Assembly: GCF_019226825.1 (NCBI RefSeq)
Contig: NZ_CP076642.1
Coordinates: 372,001-436,000, forward strand
DNA length: 64,000 bases
Direction: 5' to 3'
Source: Vibrio ostreae
GTDB lineage: Bacteria; Pseudomonadota; Gammaproteobacteria; Enterobacterales; Vibrionaceae
Shown: positions 1 through 8,285 of the stretch, piece by piece
How positions within the stretch are numbered: the first letter of the stretch is position 1
Layout of the letters: every line of letters starts with the position of its first letter
The notes under the pieces: generated by a model
What the model was told of the DNA's origin: nothing
The model's database searches: none
What the model saw: the letters and a program-made list of their open reading frames with translations, nothing else
Program-made: the position numbers and the translations under genes

Positions 1-764
1 AATGTGCCTGTTCCGCCCAGGATCACCACCAGCACAAACAAAATCGACTGAGTAAACGGAAACGTGCTTGGGCTGATGTACATCATCAGTGGCGGGATCA
101 TTGCACCGGCAAGCCCCGCAAACGCCGCTGATAAAGTAAAAGCCAGGGTTTGTGTATGCAGTGGATTAAATCCGAGTGAACGCGCTGCAACCGGACTCGA
201 TTTTACCGCACGCATTGCTTTGCCCCAGCCACTGTAATAGACCTGCTGATACATAATTAGCGCCGCGCCGAGGCTCATCATACCGATAAGCGCAAGCAGA
301 CGTTCCGGTTCCAATTCGCCCAATTCCGGCATCGGGATCCCCATCAACCCATTGGCACCACCAGTTACGTCACGCCACTCCATCAAGCCGTGATGGACGA
401 CGAAAGAGAACGCGATGGTCACCATTGCCAGATAAGGCCCGCTAACCCGCATGGCCGGGATAGCCAACAAGCCACCCACGGCGCCGCACACCAGCGCGGC
501 AGCCACAACGGCCAGCCCGAAAGGAACGCCATTCAACAGCAACAACCCGCTGACATAAGCGCCAATCGCATAAAAAGCGATATGGCCAAAACTGATCTGG
601 CCGCTCATCCCCATCAGAATGTTAAGACCAACGCCAACCAGTGCCGTGATAGCACAGAGGGTAAACACCAGTAACGAATAACTGTCGAGCAGAAAACAGA
701 GCACGGAACCTGCCAGGGTAAAAAGCGTAATCCACAACCAGGATTTTGACTGAGTGATACTCAT
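1..764 (-). CDS. livM: Branched-chain amino acid ABC transporter permease LivM, 3'-truncated by window edge
   Basis: Inner-membrane permease subunit of a LIV-type (HAAT family) ABC importer. The reverse strand reads openly from an ATG at 764 to the window edge, giving 254 residues rich in hydrophobic helices. Family hallmarks are visible: the segment GLNILMGMSGQISFGHIAFYAIGAY near residues 45-70, GPYLAMVTIAF near 115 and a late GGTG. The start overlaps the livH stop in an ATGA arrangement, so the two permeases should be translationally coupled. The C-terminus and the expected ATPase genes (livG, livF) would lie left of the window. Substrate cannot be read from sequence; related operons take up branched-chain amino acids, amides or urea. 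Confidence 0.88.
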   Translation of the reverse strand, partial: MSITQSKSWLWITLFTLAGSVLCFLLDSYSLLVFTLCAITALVGVGLNILMGMSGQISFGHIAFYAIGAYVSGLLLLNGVPFGLAVVAAALVCGAVGGLLAIPAMRVSGPYLAMVTIAFSFVVHHGLMEWRDVTGGANGLMGIPMPELGELEPERLLALIGMMSLGAALIMYQQVYYSGWGKAMRAVKSSPVAARSLGFNPLHTQTLAFTLSAAFAGLAGAMIPPLMMYISPSTFPFTQSILFVLVVILGGTGT

Positions 765-1630
765 ACTTTGACCTCCTGTCCTTTTACAAACAGGCCATTG
801 GGTTTGACCGCTAATGCCAATATGACCAGAGAGAAGGTAATGATCTGAGTGAACGCGGAGCCAAAATAAACGGTGACTATCGCCTCCGCTAAACCAAAAA
901 TCAGCCCGGCACTGAACACGCCGGACGCACTGGTGATACCGCCCAGAATGGCGACCGCAAAGGCTTTGAGTCCGAACAGCGTGCCCATATCCGAATGCAC
1001 CGCAAACAGTGGCGCGATCAGAATACCAGCGATCGCAGCGAGCACCGTCGACATGGCAAAACTGACTGCGACAACACGACTGACATTGATGCCCATCAGA
1101 CGGGCCGAATCAGGGTTCTGTACACAGGCCAGCAGCACTTTGCCTAAACGGGTACGGCGCACCAGCATTGCCAGTAACAGCGCGATAATCACACCGACTA
1201 CGGGAATCATGACCTGCAGTGCATACACTCCGCTGCCGAACAAGTCGACACTGGTGGTAGCAAATTCGTTGCTAAACTGACGCGGCTCTTTACCGAAAGT
1301 AAACAACACCGCATTATCGATTAAGATCCCTCCCGCAACCGTTGCCATCAGCCAGGCATCAGAGCCTTTATTGGCAAACGGGCGTACCAGAAAGCGTTCT
1401 ATCGCTAAGCCATATAACGCACTGAGCAGCAAAGTGACACAGAAGGCACCCCAGTAAGGCATGCCCCACGTGATGCAAAAAGAGTAAGCCAGCACCGCCC
1501 CGAGCATCATGGCACTGCCCTGGGAGAAATTAACGGTTTTGCTGACGATATAAGTAATATGAAACCCGAGGGCAAGGAGAGCATACATGCTCCCCAGACC
1601 CAGCCCGGTAATAATGGCAGCGGTTAACAT
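761..1630 (-). CDS. livH: Branched-chain amino acid ABC transporter permease LivH
   Basis: Second permease subunit of the same HAAT-family importer, 289 residues with about eight hydrophobic helices. The N-terminus MLTAAIITGLGLGSMYALLA and the following KTVNFSQGSAMMLGA match the LivH pattern, as does GLKAFAVAILGGITS near residue 225, the conserved loop that contacts the ATPase. The stop codon overlaps the livM start by four bases (ATGA). The start at 1630 has GAGAGC upstream as a ribosome site and lies 69 bp after the livK stop, so livK, livH and livM form one leftward operon. Exact substrate is unknown. Confidence 0.9.
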   Translation of the reverse strand: MLTAAIITGLGLGSMYALLALGFHITYIVSKTVNFSQGSAMMLGAVLAYSFCITWGMPYWGAFCVTLLLSALYGLAIERFLVRPFANKGSDAWLMATVAGGILIDNAVLFTFGKEPRQFSNEFATTSVDLFGSGVYALQVMIPVVGVIIALLLAMLVRRTRLGKVLLACVQNPDSARLMGINVSRVVAVSFAMSTVLAAIAGILIAPLFAVHSDMGTLFGLKAFAVAILGGITSASGVFSAGLIFGLAEAIVTVYFGSAFTQIITFSLVILALAVKPNGLFVKGQEVKV

Positions 1631-1650
1631 GATGTAACGCTCTCCTATCC

Positions 1651-1685
1651 GTATTGACTGACCAAATATTTGTATTGACTGACCA
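1651..1685. repeat. 14-bp direct repeat between livK and livH
   Basis: GTATTGACTGACCA occurs at 1651-1664 and again at 1672-1685, a period of 21 bp. It lies directly downstream of livK and upstream of livH in the operon. It is one of several short tandem repeats found after stop codons in this window. Confidence 0.7.
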
Positions 1686-1699
1686 CCGTTCAGTGCGAG

Positions 1700-2884
1700 T
1701 TACTGAACCGGTACGATTTGGTCATTGACGAAATGAGTGAAAACATAATCTTTGGCACCAATCGCATCATGTTGGGTTTGGGTGAAAGGCCGTTTAAAAT
1801 CTTTAATCAAGCCCTGATAATCATCGATACGATAGAAACCGTCACGAATGGCACTGCCTTGAGTAGAACCTGCATTTTGTATCGCCAGCGCGGTCAAATG
1901 CATCGCATCGTACGCATTGGCAATGCCCACGGCCGGTGTCACATCAGCCACACTTTTGATTTCTGGGAATTTCGCCTGCAATTTACCAAACACTTCACCG
2001 CCTTTCCCCGATTGAGTATCGGTAAACGTAAAGGTCTGAATAAAATGCACCCGATCCGCCGTCGGTCCGGCCAGCTCACCAAACCGGCCGCCCGCCGGGC
2101 CCCAGTGAGAAACAACAGGTACGTCCCAACCCATACGCTCCAGTGATTTCACCACTTGTGCTGAAGGTGCCACGTTAGCCACCATCAGCAAGGTATCGGT
2201 ACCTTTTTCTTTCAGCCGGGTGAGTTGTGGCACTAAGTCAACATCACCAGACTCAATACGTTCTATCCCGCTGTATTCCAGACCGCGCGCCAGCAATGCC
2301 TTGCGGAATCCCTTCTCGTTTGACTCTCCCCAAGGGTTATTAATCAGCAACATACCCGGCTTTTTCATGGCATAGTTGTCAATGCCATATTGCACCAGCG
2401 CTTCATCAACCACTTCATCCACCGCCGAAACACGGAATACATAATTCTCTTTGGCGCCATTCTGGGTGATAGGCGTACCCGCCGCCCAACCCCCCATAAA
2501 CGGCATTTTCATTCGGTTAGCAACAGGCACGATGGCAAGGGAAACCGGCGTATCCAAACCGCCAAACAGCACAGCGACATCTTCTTTCTGGATCAGCTCG
2601 CGGGCAGCCAGCAACCCTTTCGACGGATTGCTTTCATCATCACGCCGTACCAGCTCCAGCGGGCGCCCCAACACCCCGCCTGCCTGATTAATTTCATCAA
2701 TAGCGATAACCAAACCACGGGTAATCGCCTCACCCGATTTGGCAGACTGGCCTGACAGCGCCGCGACCAATCCGACCTTGATCGGTTCGGCAGCATATGC
2801 AGCCAACGTACTCATGGACAGTGCTGCCGTGACACCCACCGAAAGTCCGTGTTTAACCAGTTTGTTGATTGTTGAACGTTTCAT
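1700..2884 (-). CDS. livK: Periplasmic substrate-binding protein of the LIV-type ABC transporter
   Basis: Periplasmic receptor that captures the substrate and delivers it to LivH/LivM. The chosen start at 2884 gives 394 residues beginning MKRSTINKLVKHG, a basic N-region followed by a hydrophobic stretch and a signal peptidase site near AAYAAEP; a start at 2980 would add 32 residues ahead of the signal peptide and is unlikely. AGAGGGAT before 2884 is a good ribosome site. The mature protein begins IKVGLVAALSGQSAKSGEA, typical of Leu/Ile/Val-binding (peripla_BP_6) proteins. The motif VLFGGLDTPVSLAIVPVANRMKMPF also fits the family. Amide, urea or amino acid ligands are possible. Two palindromic operator-like sites lie just upstream. 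Confidence 0.88.
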   Translation of the reverse strand: MKRSTINKLVKHGLSVGVTAALSMSTLAAYAAEPIKVGLVAALSGQSAKSGEAITRGLVIAIDEINQAGGVLGRPLELVRRDDESNPSKGLLAARELIQKEDVAVLFGGLDTPVSLAIVPVANRMKMPFMGGWAAGTPITQNGAKENYVFRVSAVDEVVDEALVQYGIDNYAMKKPGMLLINNPWGESNEKGFRKALLARGLEYSGIERIESGDVDLVPQLTRLKEKGTDTLLMVANVAPSAQVVKSLERMGWDVPVVSHWGPAGGRFGELAGPTADRVHFIQTFTFTDTQSGKGGEVFGKLQAKFPEIKSVADVTPAVGIANAYDAMHLTALAIQNAGSTQGSAIRDGFYRIDDYQGLIKDFKRPFTQTQHDAIGAKDYVFTHFVNDQIVPVQ

Positions 2885-2903
2885 AAGATCCCTCTTTTCA
2901 TTA

Positions 2904-2936
2904 ATTGCTAGCCATTGCATAATTATTGCTAGCAAT
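2904..2936. promoter_or_regulatory. Tandem palindromic operator candidate upstream of livK
   Basis: A perfect 12-bp palindrome ATTGCTAGCAAT lies at 2925-2936, and a 10/12 copy ATTGCTAGCCAT lies at 2904-2915. The spacing of 21 bp is two helical turns, as expected for cooperative binding by a dimeric regulator. The sites sit 20-52 bp upstream of livK in the divergent region shared with the NTF2-like gene. The cognate regulator was not recognised inside the window. Confidence 0.55.
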
Positions 2937-3048
2937 TTGAGTGCCAGACGAAAAGTACCGAATTTCGTGGAATTTGCCAAGAAATCTGCACAAAAAGATC
3001 CAAATCAGATTCGTTTGCACCATTAATAACCAACCAAGGAGAGACGCC

Positions 3049-3453
3049 ATGTCAGAAACAGACAAAGCAGTAGAAATCGTCAGCCAGTTTTTGGAGGCCT
3101 CAATGAAGCCGGATCCGGAAACCGCCGCTACTTTTATGGATGAGCAGGTCAAGATCACTTTTACCGGGCGCAGAGAAATGGCCAACGCACAGGCCATCAC
3201 CGCCTTCAATCAACAGCGCTATCAATGGATAAAGAAAGATATTGTGCAGTATGACGCGGTGCAGAAAGCCGATCACTGCGTCGTCTATTCGATTGGTTAT
3301 CTGTACGGACAATGGCCGGATGGCCGCCACTTTAATGGCAACCGCTATACTGACCGCTTTGAGGTGAAGAATGGTAAAATCACCAAGATGGATGTGCTTA
3401 ATGACAGCGCGGAGTGGATCTTAACGCCGGAGATCAACCGCGAGCAGGTTTGA
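3049..3453 (+). CDS. NTF2-like / SnoaL-like small protein
   Basis: A 134-residue protein of the NTF2-like alpha+beta cone fold, whose members include isomerases, small hydrolases and binding proteins. Visible features are an N-terminal helix pair (MSETDKAVEIVSQFLEAS), then PDPETAATFMDEQVKITFTGRREM and the closing strands NGNRYTDRFEVKNGKITKMDVLND, a pattern frequent in SnoaL/ketosteroid-isomerase-like proteins. The start at 3049 is preceded by AAGGAGAG; an in-frame upstream extension to 2941 lacks a ribosome site. It is divergent from livK and shares its regulatory region, so it may act on a compound imported by the transporter. The specific reaction is unknown. Confidence 0.75.
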   Translation: MSETDKAVEIVSQFLEASMKPDPETAATFMDEQVKITFTGRREMANAQAITAFNQQRYQWIKKDIVQYDAVQKADHCVVYSIGYLYGQWPDGRHFNGNRYTDRFEVKNGKITKMDVLNDSAEWILTPEINREQV

Positions 3454-3503
3454 ACTCACGGAGAGGTCACTTAACAATAAACGAGTCAGGAACAAGAGCA
3501 GAC

Positions 3504-3541
3504 AGAGAGCAGAACACCAGGTTCTGCTCTCTATTTTGTTA
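3504..3541 (+). terminator. Rho-independent terminator after the NTF2-like gene
   Basis: Perfect 12-bp arms AGAGAGCAGAAC and GTTCTGCTCTCT with a 5-nt loop, followed by ATTTTGTT. About 50 bp downstream of the stop at 3453. The rest of the interval to 3778 shows no gene. Confidence 0.8.
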
Positions 3542-3778
3542 TCAGGATGAAGTGTCTACCATGACCACTTGCGTCTGTCCGCTGACTATGCAGGCCTGAC
3601 GACTGCGCCCGGTCAGTTGGGTAAATTGCGGCGACAAGATAGTAACAATCCTATTAATCATCGTTTATCTTATAACGATTCATTCTAATTATAGACCTGC
3701 GTCACAAAACCACGCCATGTTAGTCTACGTGCCTTTTCTGTTCCAATTTCCAACTTGTTGGTAAGTAAGGTTTTACAT

Positions 3779-5041
3779 ATGAATAAAGTACAAGCATGGT
3801 GGGGAGCAGCGATTGCCTTCGTAGCTCTGCTGCTTGGCGCAACTCTGCTTAAAGACGCATCGCTGTTTATGCGCCTGCTCATGGGTCTGGCGCTGGGCTT
3901 CGCCCTGACCAAAGGTTCACTGGGGTTTGCGGGCAGTGTCAATCGTGCTTATCGCCGCGGCTCAACCCAGCTTTTGCAAACGCTGATGTTTATGTTTGTG
4001 GTTACCGCTGTGGTCAACGCAGGCATTCTGTTTAATGCTGATGCTGGCGACTACCGCCTCTGGGTTAACCCAATCAACATCGGTCTGCTGGTTGGCGGCG
4101 TCATGTTCGGCGCTGGCATGAGCTTATCAAGTTGCTGCGCCACTGGGGTAATGGTCGAGATGGTCGGTGACATCCCTCGCGCACTGATTACCCTGCTGTT
4201 TTTCGGTGCTGGTGTTTTCTTCGGATTCCCGCTGCAATCCACTCAGGAATGGATTACACACACCGTAATATCGAGCCCGAGCTACGCCGGTAAAGGGGTA
4301 TTCCTGCCAGATCTGTTCAGTTGGGATCCGCTGAATGGCTACTTTATGTCAGTAGTCGTAACCATTGTTTTTGCTTCAATCGTGATTCTGGCTGCGCGTA
4401 AATATCAGGCGCGCCGTGAGCAAGCCGGTACCTTCTATGGTGTAGACGGTGAAATGCTGCGTGAACAGAGCGCGCAACAGCCAAAACCAAGCACTAACGC
4501 GACGCTTTTCAGCAAAGAAAACTACCAGCGCTGGTTAGGTAATGTTTGGCAAATGAATACCTCTGCTCTGGTTATCGCACTGGTGTTTGGTGTCATGATG
4601 GTCTCAACCGGATCTGGCTGGGGGGCGTCAACGCCATTCGGTATCTGGTTTGGTAAACTGCTGATGGTGTTTGGTGTCAGTTCAGCGGATATTGCTGCGT
4701 TTACTCACCGTCCGGAAGCGCTGTTTAACCTGCCGTTTCTCGAACACGGCGTCAGCGTGCAGAACCTGGCGATCATGATCGGTACTTTAGTTGCAGTGCT
4801 ATTTCTGGGTAAATTTTCCCTGTCGCTGAAAACCAATTACTCCGTTCGCCACTATGCGTTATTTGCACTGGGTGGCCTGCTGATGGGCTTTGGTACCCGT
4901 TTTGCCAATGGCTGTAACGTCGGCGCTTTGTTTACGCCTATCGTCAACTTCTCTCTTTCAGGCTGGGTTTTCCTGATTGTATTGTTGATCGGTGGCGTGC
5001 TGGGCAACCGTCTGCAAGCCGTTGTTTTAAAACAGTGCTGA
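3779..5041 (+). CDS. YeeE/YedE family sulfur-compound transporter
   Basis: Polytopic inner-membrane protein of 420 residues in the YeeE/YedE (TsuA-like, DUF395) family; characterised members take up thiosulfate or move persulfide sulfur. Two internally related halves are visible, each with a Cys-containing signature: SSCCATGVMVEMVGDIPR near 120 and GFGTRFANGCNVGALF near 373. Around ten hydrophobic helices with a central soluble linker (residues 210-260). The ATG at 3779 has TAAGG upstream; a TTG eight codons earlier is a less likely start. It stands alone as a single-gene unit with a terminator behind it. Role as a sulfur importer is inferred from family, not from neighbours. Confidence 0.85.
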   Translation: MNKVQAWWGAAIAFVALLLGATLLKDASLFMRLLMGLALGFALTKGSLGFAGSVNRAYRRGSTQLLQTLMFMFVVTAVVNAGILFNADAGDYRLWVNPINIGLLVGGVMFGAGMSLSSCCATGVMVEMVGDIPRALITLLFFGAGVFFGFPLQSTQEWITHTVISSPSYAGKGVFLPDLFSWDPLNGYFMSVVVTIVFASIVILAARKYQARREQAGTFYGVDGEMLREQSAQQPKPSTNATLFSKENYQRWLGNVWQMNTSALVIALVFGVMMVSTGSGWGASTPFGIWFGKLLMVFGVSSADIAAFTHRPEALFNLPFLEHGVSVQNLAIMIGTLVAVLFLGKFSLSLKTNYSVRHYALFALGGLLMGFGTRFANGCNVGALFTPIVNFSLSGWVFLIVLLIGGVLGNRLQAVVLKQC

Positions 5042-5130
5042 TTGTTCCGCGCCGCTAATCCAGTTCCCATCTAGTTATTTGGCAAAGCTAGGTGATGAGA
5101 AGAATTTAGAGATTAGCCAAAACTCCTTTA

Positions 5131-5163
5131 ACGCCGTGTATCCCACGCGGCGTTTTTATTTTT
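5131..5163 (+). terminator. Terminator downstream of the YeeE/YedE gene
   Basis: ACGCCG and CGGCGT arms with a small bulge inside the stem, then TTTTTATTTTTG. The remaining sequence from 5164 to 5480 contains no convincing gene; it should carry the ylqF promoter. Confidence 0.75.
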
Positions 5164-5480
5164 GCCTGGGCAGATTGGGCTTTGTCAAAGCGTGTTTAAA
5201 TTTCACGCGGCTCAATGTGTCTTAAAACAAGACGAAGTCGATGCTTGAACAAAGTCACTCTATGCTAAACCGCTCAAATGTCATCACAGTCTCGCCCATA
5301 AGCGGAGAGCGGATTCCAGCAGGGTCAATTAAGTGGTAATATTGCCAGATTAAAACGTGCTGTGGCGGCGGGTAAGCACAGGTTGTTCTTTTGGCAGGCC
5401 TGCGATTCTCATCCAATCGTCTGTTATTTCCAGCTTTTTACCACAGACAAAACCATTAAATTAAAAGGCAATATTTTCAA

Positions 5481-6425
5481 ATGGTTAACAACAATATCCA
5501 ATGGTTTCCTGGCCACATGCATAAAGCAAGCAAGGAAATCGAAGAAGCGATCCCTCAGGTAGACGTCATCATCGAGGTACTGGACGCACGTATCCCGTTC
5601 AGTAGTGAGAACCCGGTGATTTCACGTCTGCGTGGTGATAAACCGGTCGTTAAAGTGCTTAACAAACGCGATCTGGCCGACCCGGAAATGACGCAACTTT
5701 GGATTGAGCATCTGGAAAAAGAGCAAGGCGTTAAAGCCATGGCGGTCACCACCTCCAACGTGCAGGAAGTGCATAAAATTCTTGAATTGTGCCGTAAGCT
5801 GGCACCGCACCGTGAAGAGATCGGCAAGAACATTCGTACCATGATCATGGGCATCCCCAACGTGGGTAAGTCCACCATCATCAATACCCTGGCCGGACGT
5901 GTGATTGCGCAAACGGGTAATCAGCCTGCGGTAACCCGCCGTCAGCAGCGTATCAACCTGCAAAATGGCGTCGTACTGTCTGATACTCCGGGAATTCTGT
6001 GGCCAAAAGTTGAAAACCCGCACAGCGGTTTCCGCCTTGCCGCAACAGGTGCAGTGAAAGATACCGCGATGGAATATGACGAAGTGGCGTTCTATACGGT
6101 GGAGTATCTCGCCGCTCACTATCCGGAAAAACTCAAAGAGCGTTACCAAATCGATGAGTCGCCTGAGTCAGATGTTGAATGGATGGAAGCGATTGGCCGT
6201 AAGCGTGGCGCCTTGCGTGCCGGTGGCCGTGTTGACCTGCATAAAGCATCAGAAATTCTGCTGCATGAACTTCGCCAGGGAGTGATTGGCCAAATCACGC
6301 TCGAATTACCGGAAATGATCACGCAAGAGCTGATTGAGGTTGAAATCGAAGAAGCTCGTAAAGCAGAAGAGAAAGCAAAGCGCAAAGAAGAGCGTCGCAA
6401 GCGTTACCTACGTAACAAACGTTAA
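5481..6425 (+). CDS. ylqF: Ribosome biogenesis GTPase YlqF (RbgA family)
   Basis: Circularly permuted GTPase that helps late assembly of the 50S ribosomal subunit. In the 314 residues the G motifs appear in permuted order: G4 NKRD at 61-64, G1 GIPNVGKST at 124-132 and G3 DTPG near 171, the diagnostic arrangement of the YlqF/YawG class. The N-terminus IQWFPGHMHKASKEI is a family signature, and the C-terminus is a highly basic Lys/Arg/Glu helix likely to touch rRNA. It is a single-gene unit between the yeeE terminator and its own terminator at 6494. Confidence 0.93.
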   Translation: MVNNNIQWFPGHMHKASKEIEEAIPQVDVIIEVLDARIPFSSENPVISRLRGDKPVVKVLNKRDLADPEMTQLWIEHLEKEQGVKAMAVTTSNVQEVHKILELCRKLAPHREEIGKNIRTMIMGIPNVGKSTIINTLAGRVIAQTGNQPAVTRRQQRINLQNGVVLSDTPGILWPKVENPHSGFRLAATGAVKDTAMEYDEVAFYTVEYLAAHYPEKLKERYQIDESPESDVEWMEAIGRKRGALRAGGRVDLHKASEILLHELRQGVIGQITLELPEMITQELIEVEIEEARKAEEKAKRKEERRKRYLRNKR

Positions 6426-6493
6426 GCGCGCATGCAGAGATGGCGCTATCCATCCCTGTGACTGACTTTTTTATGACACTGACTTTGTAAGAC

Positions 6494-6521
6494 AAAGGGC
6501 GCTATCTAAGCGCCCTTTTCG
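6494..6521 (+). terminator. Terminator after ylqF
   Basis: AAAGGGCGC and GCGCCCTTTT form a 9-bp GC-rich stem with a 7-nt loop and T-rich tail. It lies between convergent ylqF and the COG0523 gene and could act in both directions. Confidence 0.85.
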
Positions 6522-6603
6522 TATTGGTATCAATGAGATTGACAGACTGATTCAGTTCACAGCCAGGAAGCTAAAAACTCATTCACTCCTGAAGATCTCC
6601 CCA

Positions 6604-7590
6604 TTAGCGATTAATTCCCGCCAATTTCACCAAAATATCTTCCAGTTGTTGCCAGGGCATCAGCTGTGAGTCAATCAATTCAATCCGCGACTCAAAACCT
6701 TCCAGGCTCATTTCATTGACGGAAACCACACCCTGAGACACATTGAACGCATAGCAGCCACGGTCTGTATTCACCACAGCCTTAATCCGTTCCGCTTTAA
6801 GATCGCTGAACAGAGAGAACAGCTCATCAAAGCCAAACGCAAATTCAGCGCCAAACAGCCAGCCACAACTGAAATAGCCCTGCCCCTGATTTTCACGGCG
6901 TACATAAGGTTGCTTCGGATCCAGTTCAAACTGTGGCTCCATCTCTGCGTGATGGTGATGATGGGCATCACGCGCGTCCACTTGCTCCGGCACCAAACGT
7001 TCAATATCCAGTATTTCCAGCGGCAGTTGCCCGCGCGATACCAACTTATGGAAGATTTTGGACGGAGACTGGTCGGTAACCCAATCGTTAAACGCATCGA
7101 TATCATCCACATCGCATTCATCAACTTTATTACCAATGATCACCTCGGCGCTGCCAAGCTGATCATTAAAGTTCTGGTTGCTGATGTATTTTTCGTTACG
7201 CAGATTGCGCGGGTCAACCAGCGCAATCGTCGCTTTCAAATCCACATATGGCAGATACTGCTCGGACGTCAGAGTGGCAATCACTTGTTTCGGGTGGCCG
7301 AGCCCGGTCGGTTCAATCAGCAAACGATCCGGCTTTTGCCGCAGCAGTGCGTTGATTCCCACGGACATTGGCACACCGGCAGTGCAACACATGCAGCCGC
7401 CCGGCACTTCTTTTATCAGCGCCCCTTGCTCGGACATCATAGCGCCGTCGATACCAATTTCACCAAACTCGTTAACCAGTACCGCCCACTTTTCATCGCT
7501 GGGTTTAGTACGAAGCAGGTTAAGTATGCTGGTGGTTTTACCTACACCGAGAAACCCGGTAATTATGTTGGTCGGAACTTTTGCAGTCAT
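6604..7590 (-). CDS. COG0523 (CobW/YciC/YjiA-type) GTP-dependent metal chaperone
   Basis: P-loop GTPase of the metallochaperone group that hands zinc (or cobalt/iron) to client enzymes. Over 328 residues: Walker A GFLGVGKTT at 12-20, the metal motif GCMCC at 65-69, EPTGLGHP near 93, the specificity motif NKVD near 154 and a His-rich loop (five consecutive His) near 211, then the CobW C-terminal domain. The start at 7590 has GGGAG about 8 nt upstream. A Zur-box-like sequence lies immediately in front of the gene, which points to zinc starvation rather than cobalamin synthesis; no cobalamin genes are nearby. The exact client protein is not evident. Confidence 0.87.
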   Translation of the reverse strand: MTAKVPTNIITGFLGVGKTTSILNLLRTKPSDEKWAVLVNEFGEIGIDGAMMSEQGALIKEVPGGCMCCTAGVPMSVGINALLRQKPDRLLIEPTGLGHPKQVIATLTSEQYLPYVDLKATIALVDPRNLRNEKYISNQNFNDQLGSAEVIIGNKVDECDVDDIDAFNDWVTDQSPSKIFHKLVSRGQLPLEILDIERLVPEQVDARDAHHHHHAEMEPQFELDPKQPYVRRENQGQGYFSCGWLFGAEFAFGFDELFSLFSDLKAERIKAVVNTDRGCYAFNVSQGVVSVNEMSLEGFESRIELIDSQLMPWQQLEDILVKLAGINR

Positions 7591-7605
7591 GGTTATACTC
7601 CCTTT

Positions 7606-7622
7606 TGTAATAGTATAACGTT
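7606..7622 (-). promoter_or_regulatory. Zur-box-like operator in front of the COG0523 gene
   Basis: TGTAATAGTATAACGTT matches the gammaproteobacterial Zur core TGTTATANTATAACATT with two mismatches, and its centre lies 24 bp upstream of the start codon, a position suited to repression. Zur control of COG0523 genes is established in several bacteria. The call is by eye, without a matrix score. Confidence 0.5.
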
Positions 7623-7819
7623 CAAACCAGCTGCGAGTAAAAAACTATTACGAGATAAAAACTATTGCTAGATAAACGAGTTAGCCGCGCTTTTTATATC
7701 CACTCAATTTTCGACATCAAAACAAAATATTGATACACCTTATCAATATTTCTCAGGCAGGCTGGCGACTGTGCATAGATAAAACAGACAAACAGAGTGA
7801 ATAGCAAGCGGCAAAAAAT

Positions 7820-8062
7820 TCAGGTACTAATGAAATAACCAGAAACAGATACCGTAACAGAAACCGACGAGTCAGATAGAAACAGATACCGTAAATAGCA
7901 AAAGGCGCACTGACTATAGCGCGCCTCTTTTCCCCGGAACTCAATCGTGAGTCTGCGAGTCAGTCTGTTCTGTGTACCAAACTGACCATTGGCGAGGACA
8001 TTTGATTTGAAGTACTTTTTGAATCCATCCAAATTGTAGGTAAGGCCTTTCAATTCCTCCAT
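7820..8062 (-). CDS. Possible small hypothetical protein (80 aa)
   Basis: An 80-residue open frame in the 700-bp interval between the COG0523 gene and clcA. The first 55 residues (MEELKGLTYNLDGFKKYF, then NRLTRRLTIEFRGKEARYSQ) look like real protein, and the last part is encoded by a 17-bp direct repeat, giving low-complexity residues SVSVTVSVSG. There is no clear ribosome site before the ATG, and I do not recognise the family. The original gene may have ended earlier and been extended by the repeat. It may equally be noncoding. Confidence 0.3.
   Translation of the reverse strand: MEELKGLTYNLDGFKKYFKSNVLANGQFGTQNRLTRRLTIEFRGKEARYSQCAFCYLRYLFLSDSSVSVTVSVSGYFIST
7841..7894. repeat. 17-bp direct repeat, period 37 bp
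   Basis: AGAAACAGATACCGTAA occurs at 7841-7857 and 7878-7894. It lies at the 3' end of the doubtful 80-residue frame. AGGCGC/GCGCCT arms at 7903-7926 followed by CTTTT form a weak terminator-like hairpin next to it. The rest of 8063-8285 shows no gene and should hold the clcA promoter. Confidence 0.65.
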
Positions 8063-8285
8063 TTCGAAATAATCAAATCTGCCTTACCCTTTAAATATGG
8101 TTCATTACGCTGAAAAGACAAGTTTTTTCGCATATTTTTGATGATCATTGCATGGTTTTTAGAATTTTAGCGAAATCAATCATATATGAAAATCAATATT
8201 GCATTCTTGTCGCTATAGTTGAATGATGTGGCGAGTATAATTCAAGGCCACCCCCTGAATTCCCAACCCTTGAGGCCTTATTTTC

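Noticed and set aside
873..1280. 135-codon open frame on the plus strand inside livH
   Set aside because: Antisense to a clear permease gene, no ribosome site and no recognisable protein features; a shadow of the high-GC coding strand.
6910..7671. 253-codon plus-strand frame across the COG0523 gene
   Set aside because: Lies opposite a gene with all expected motifs; composition (many His, Gln, Arg) is that of an antisense shadow.
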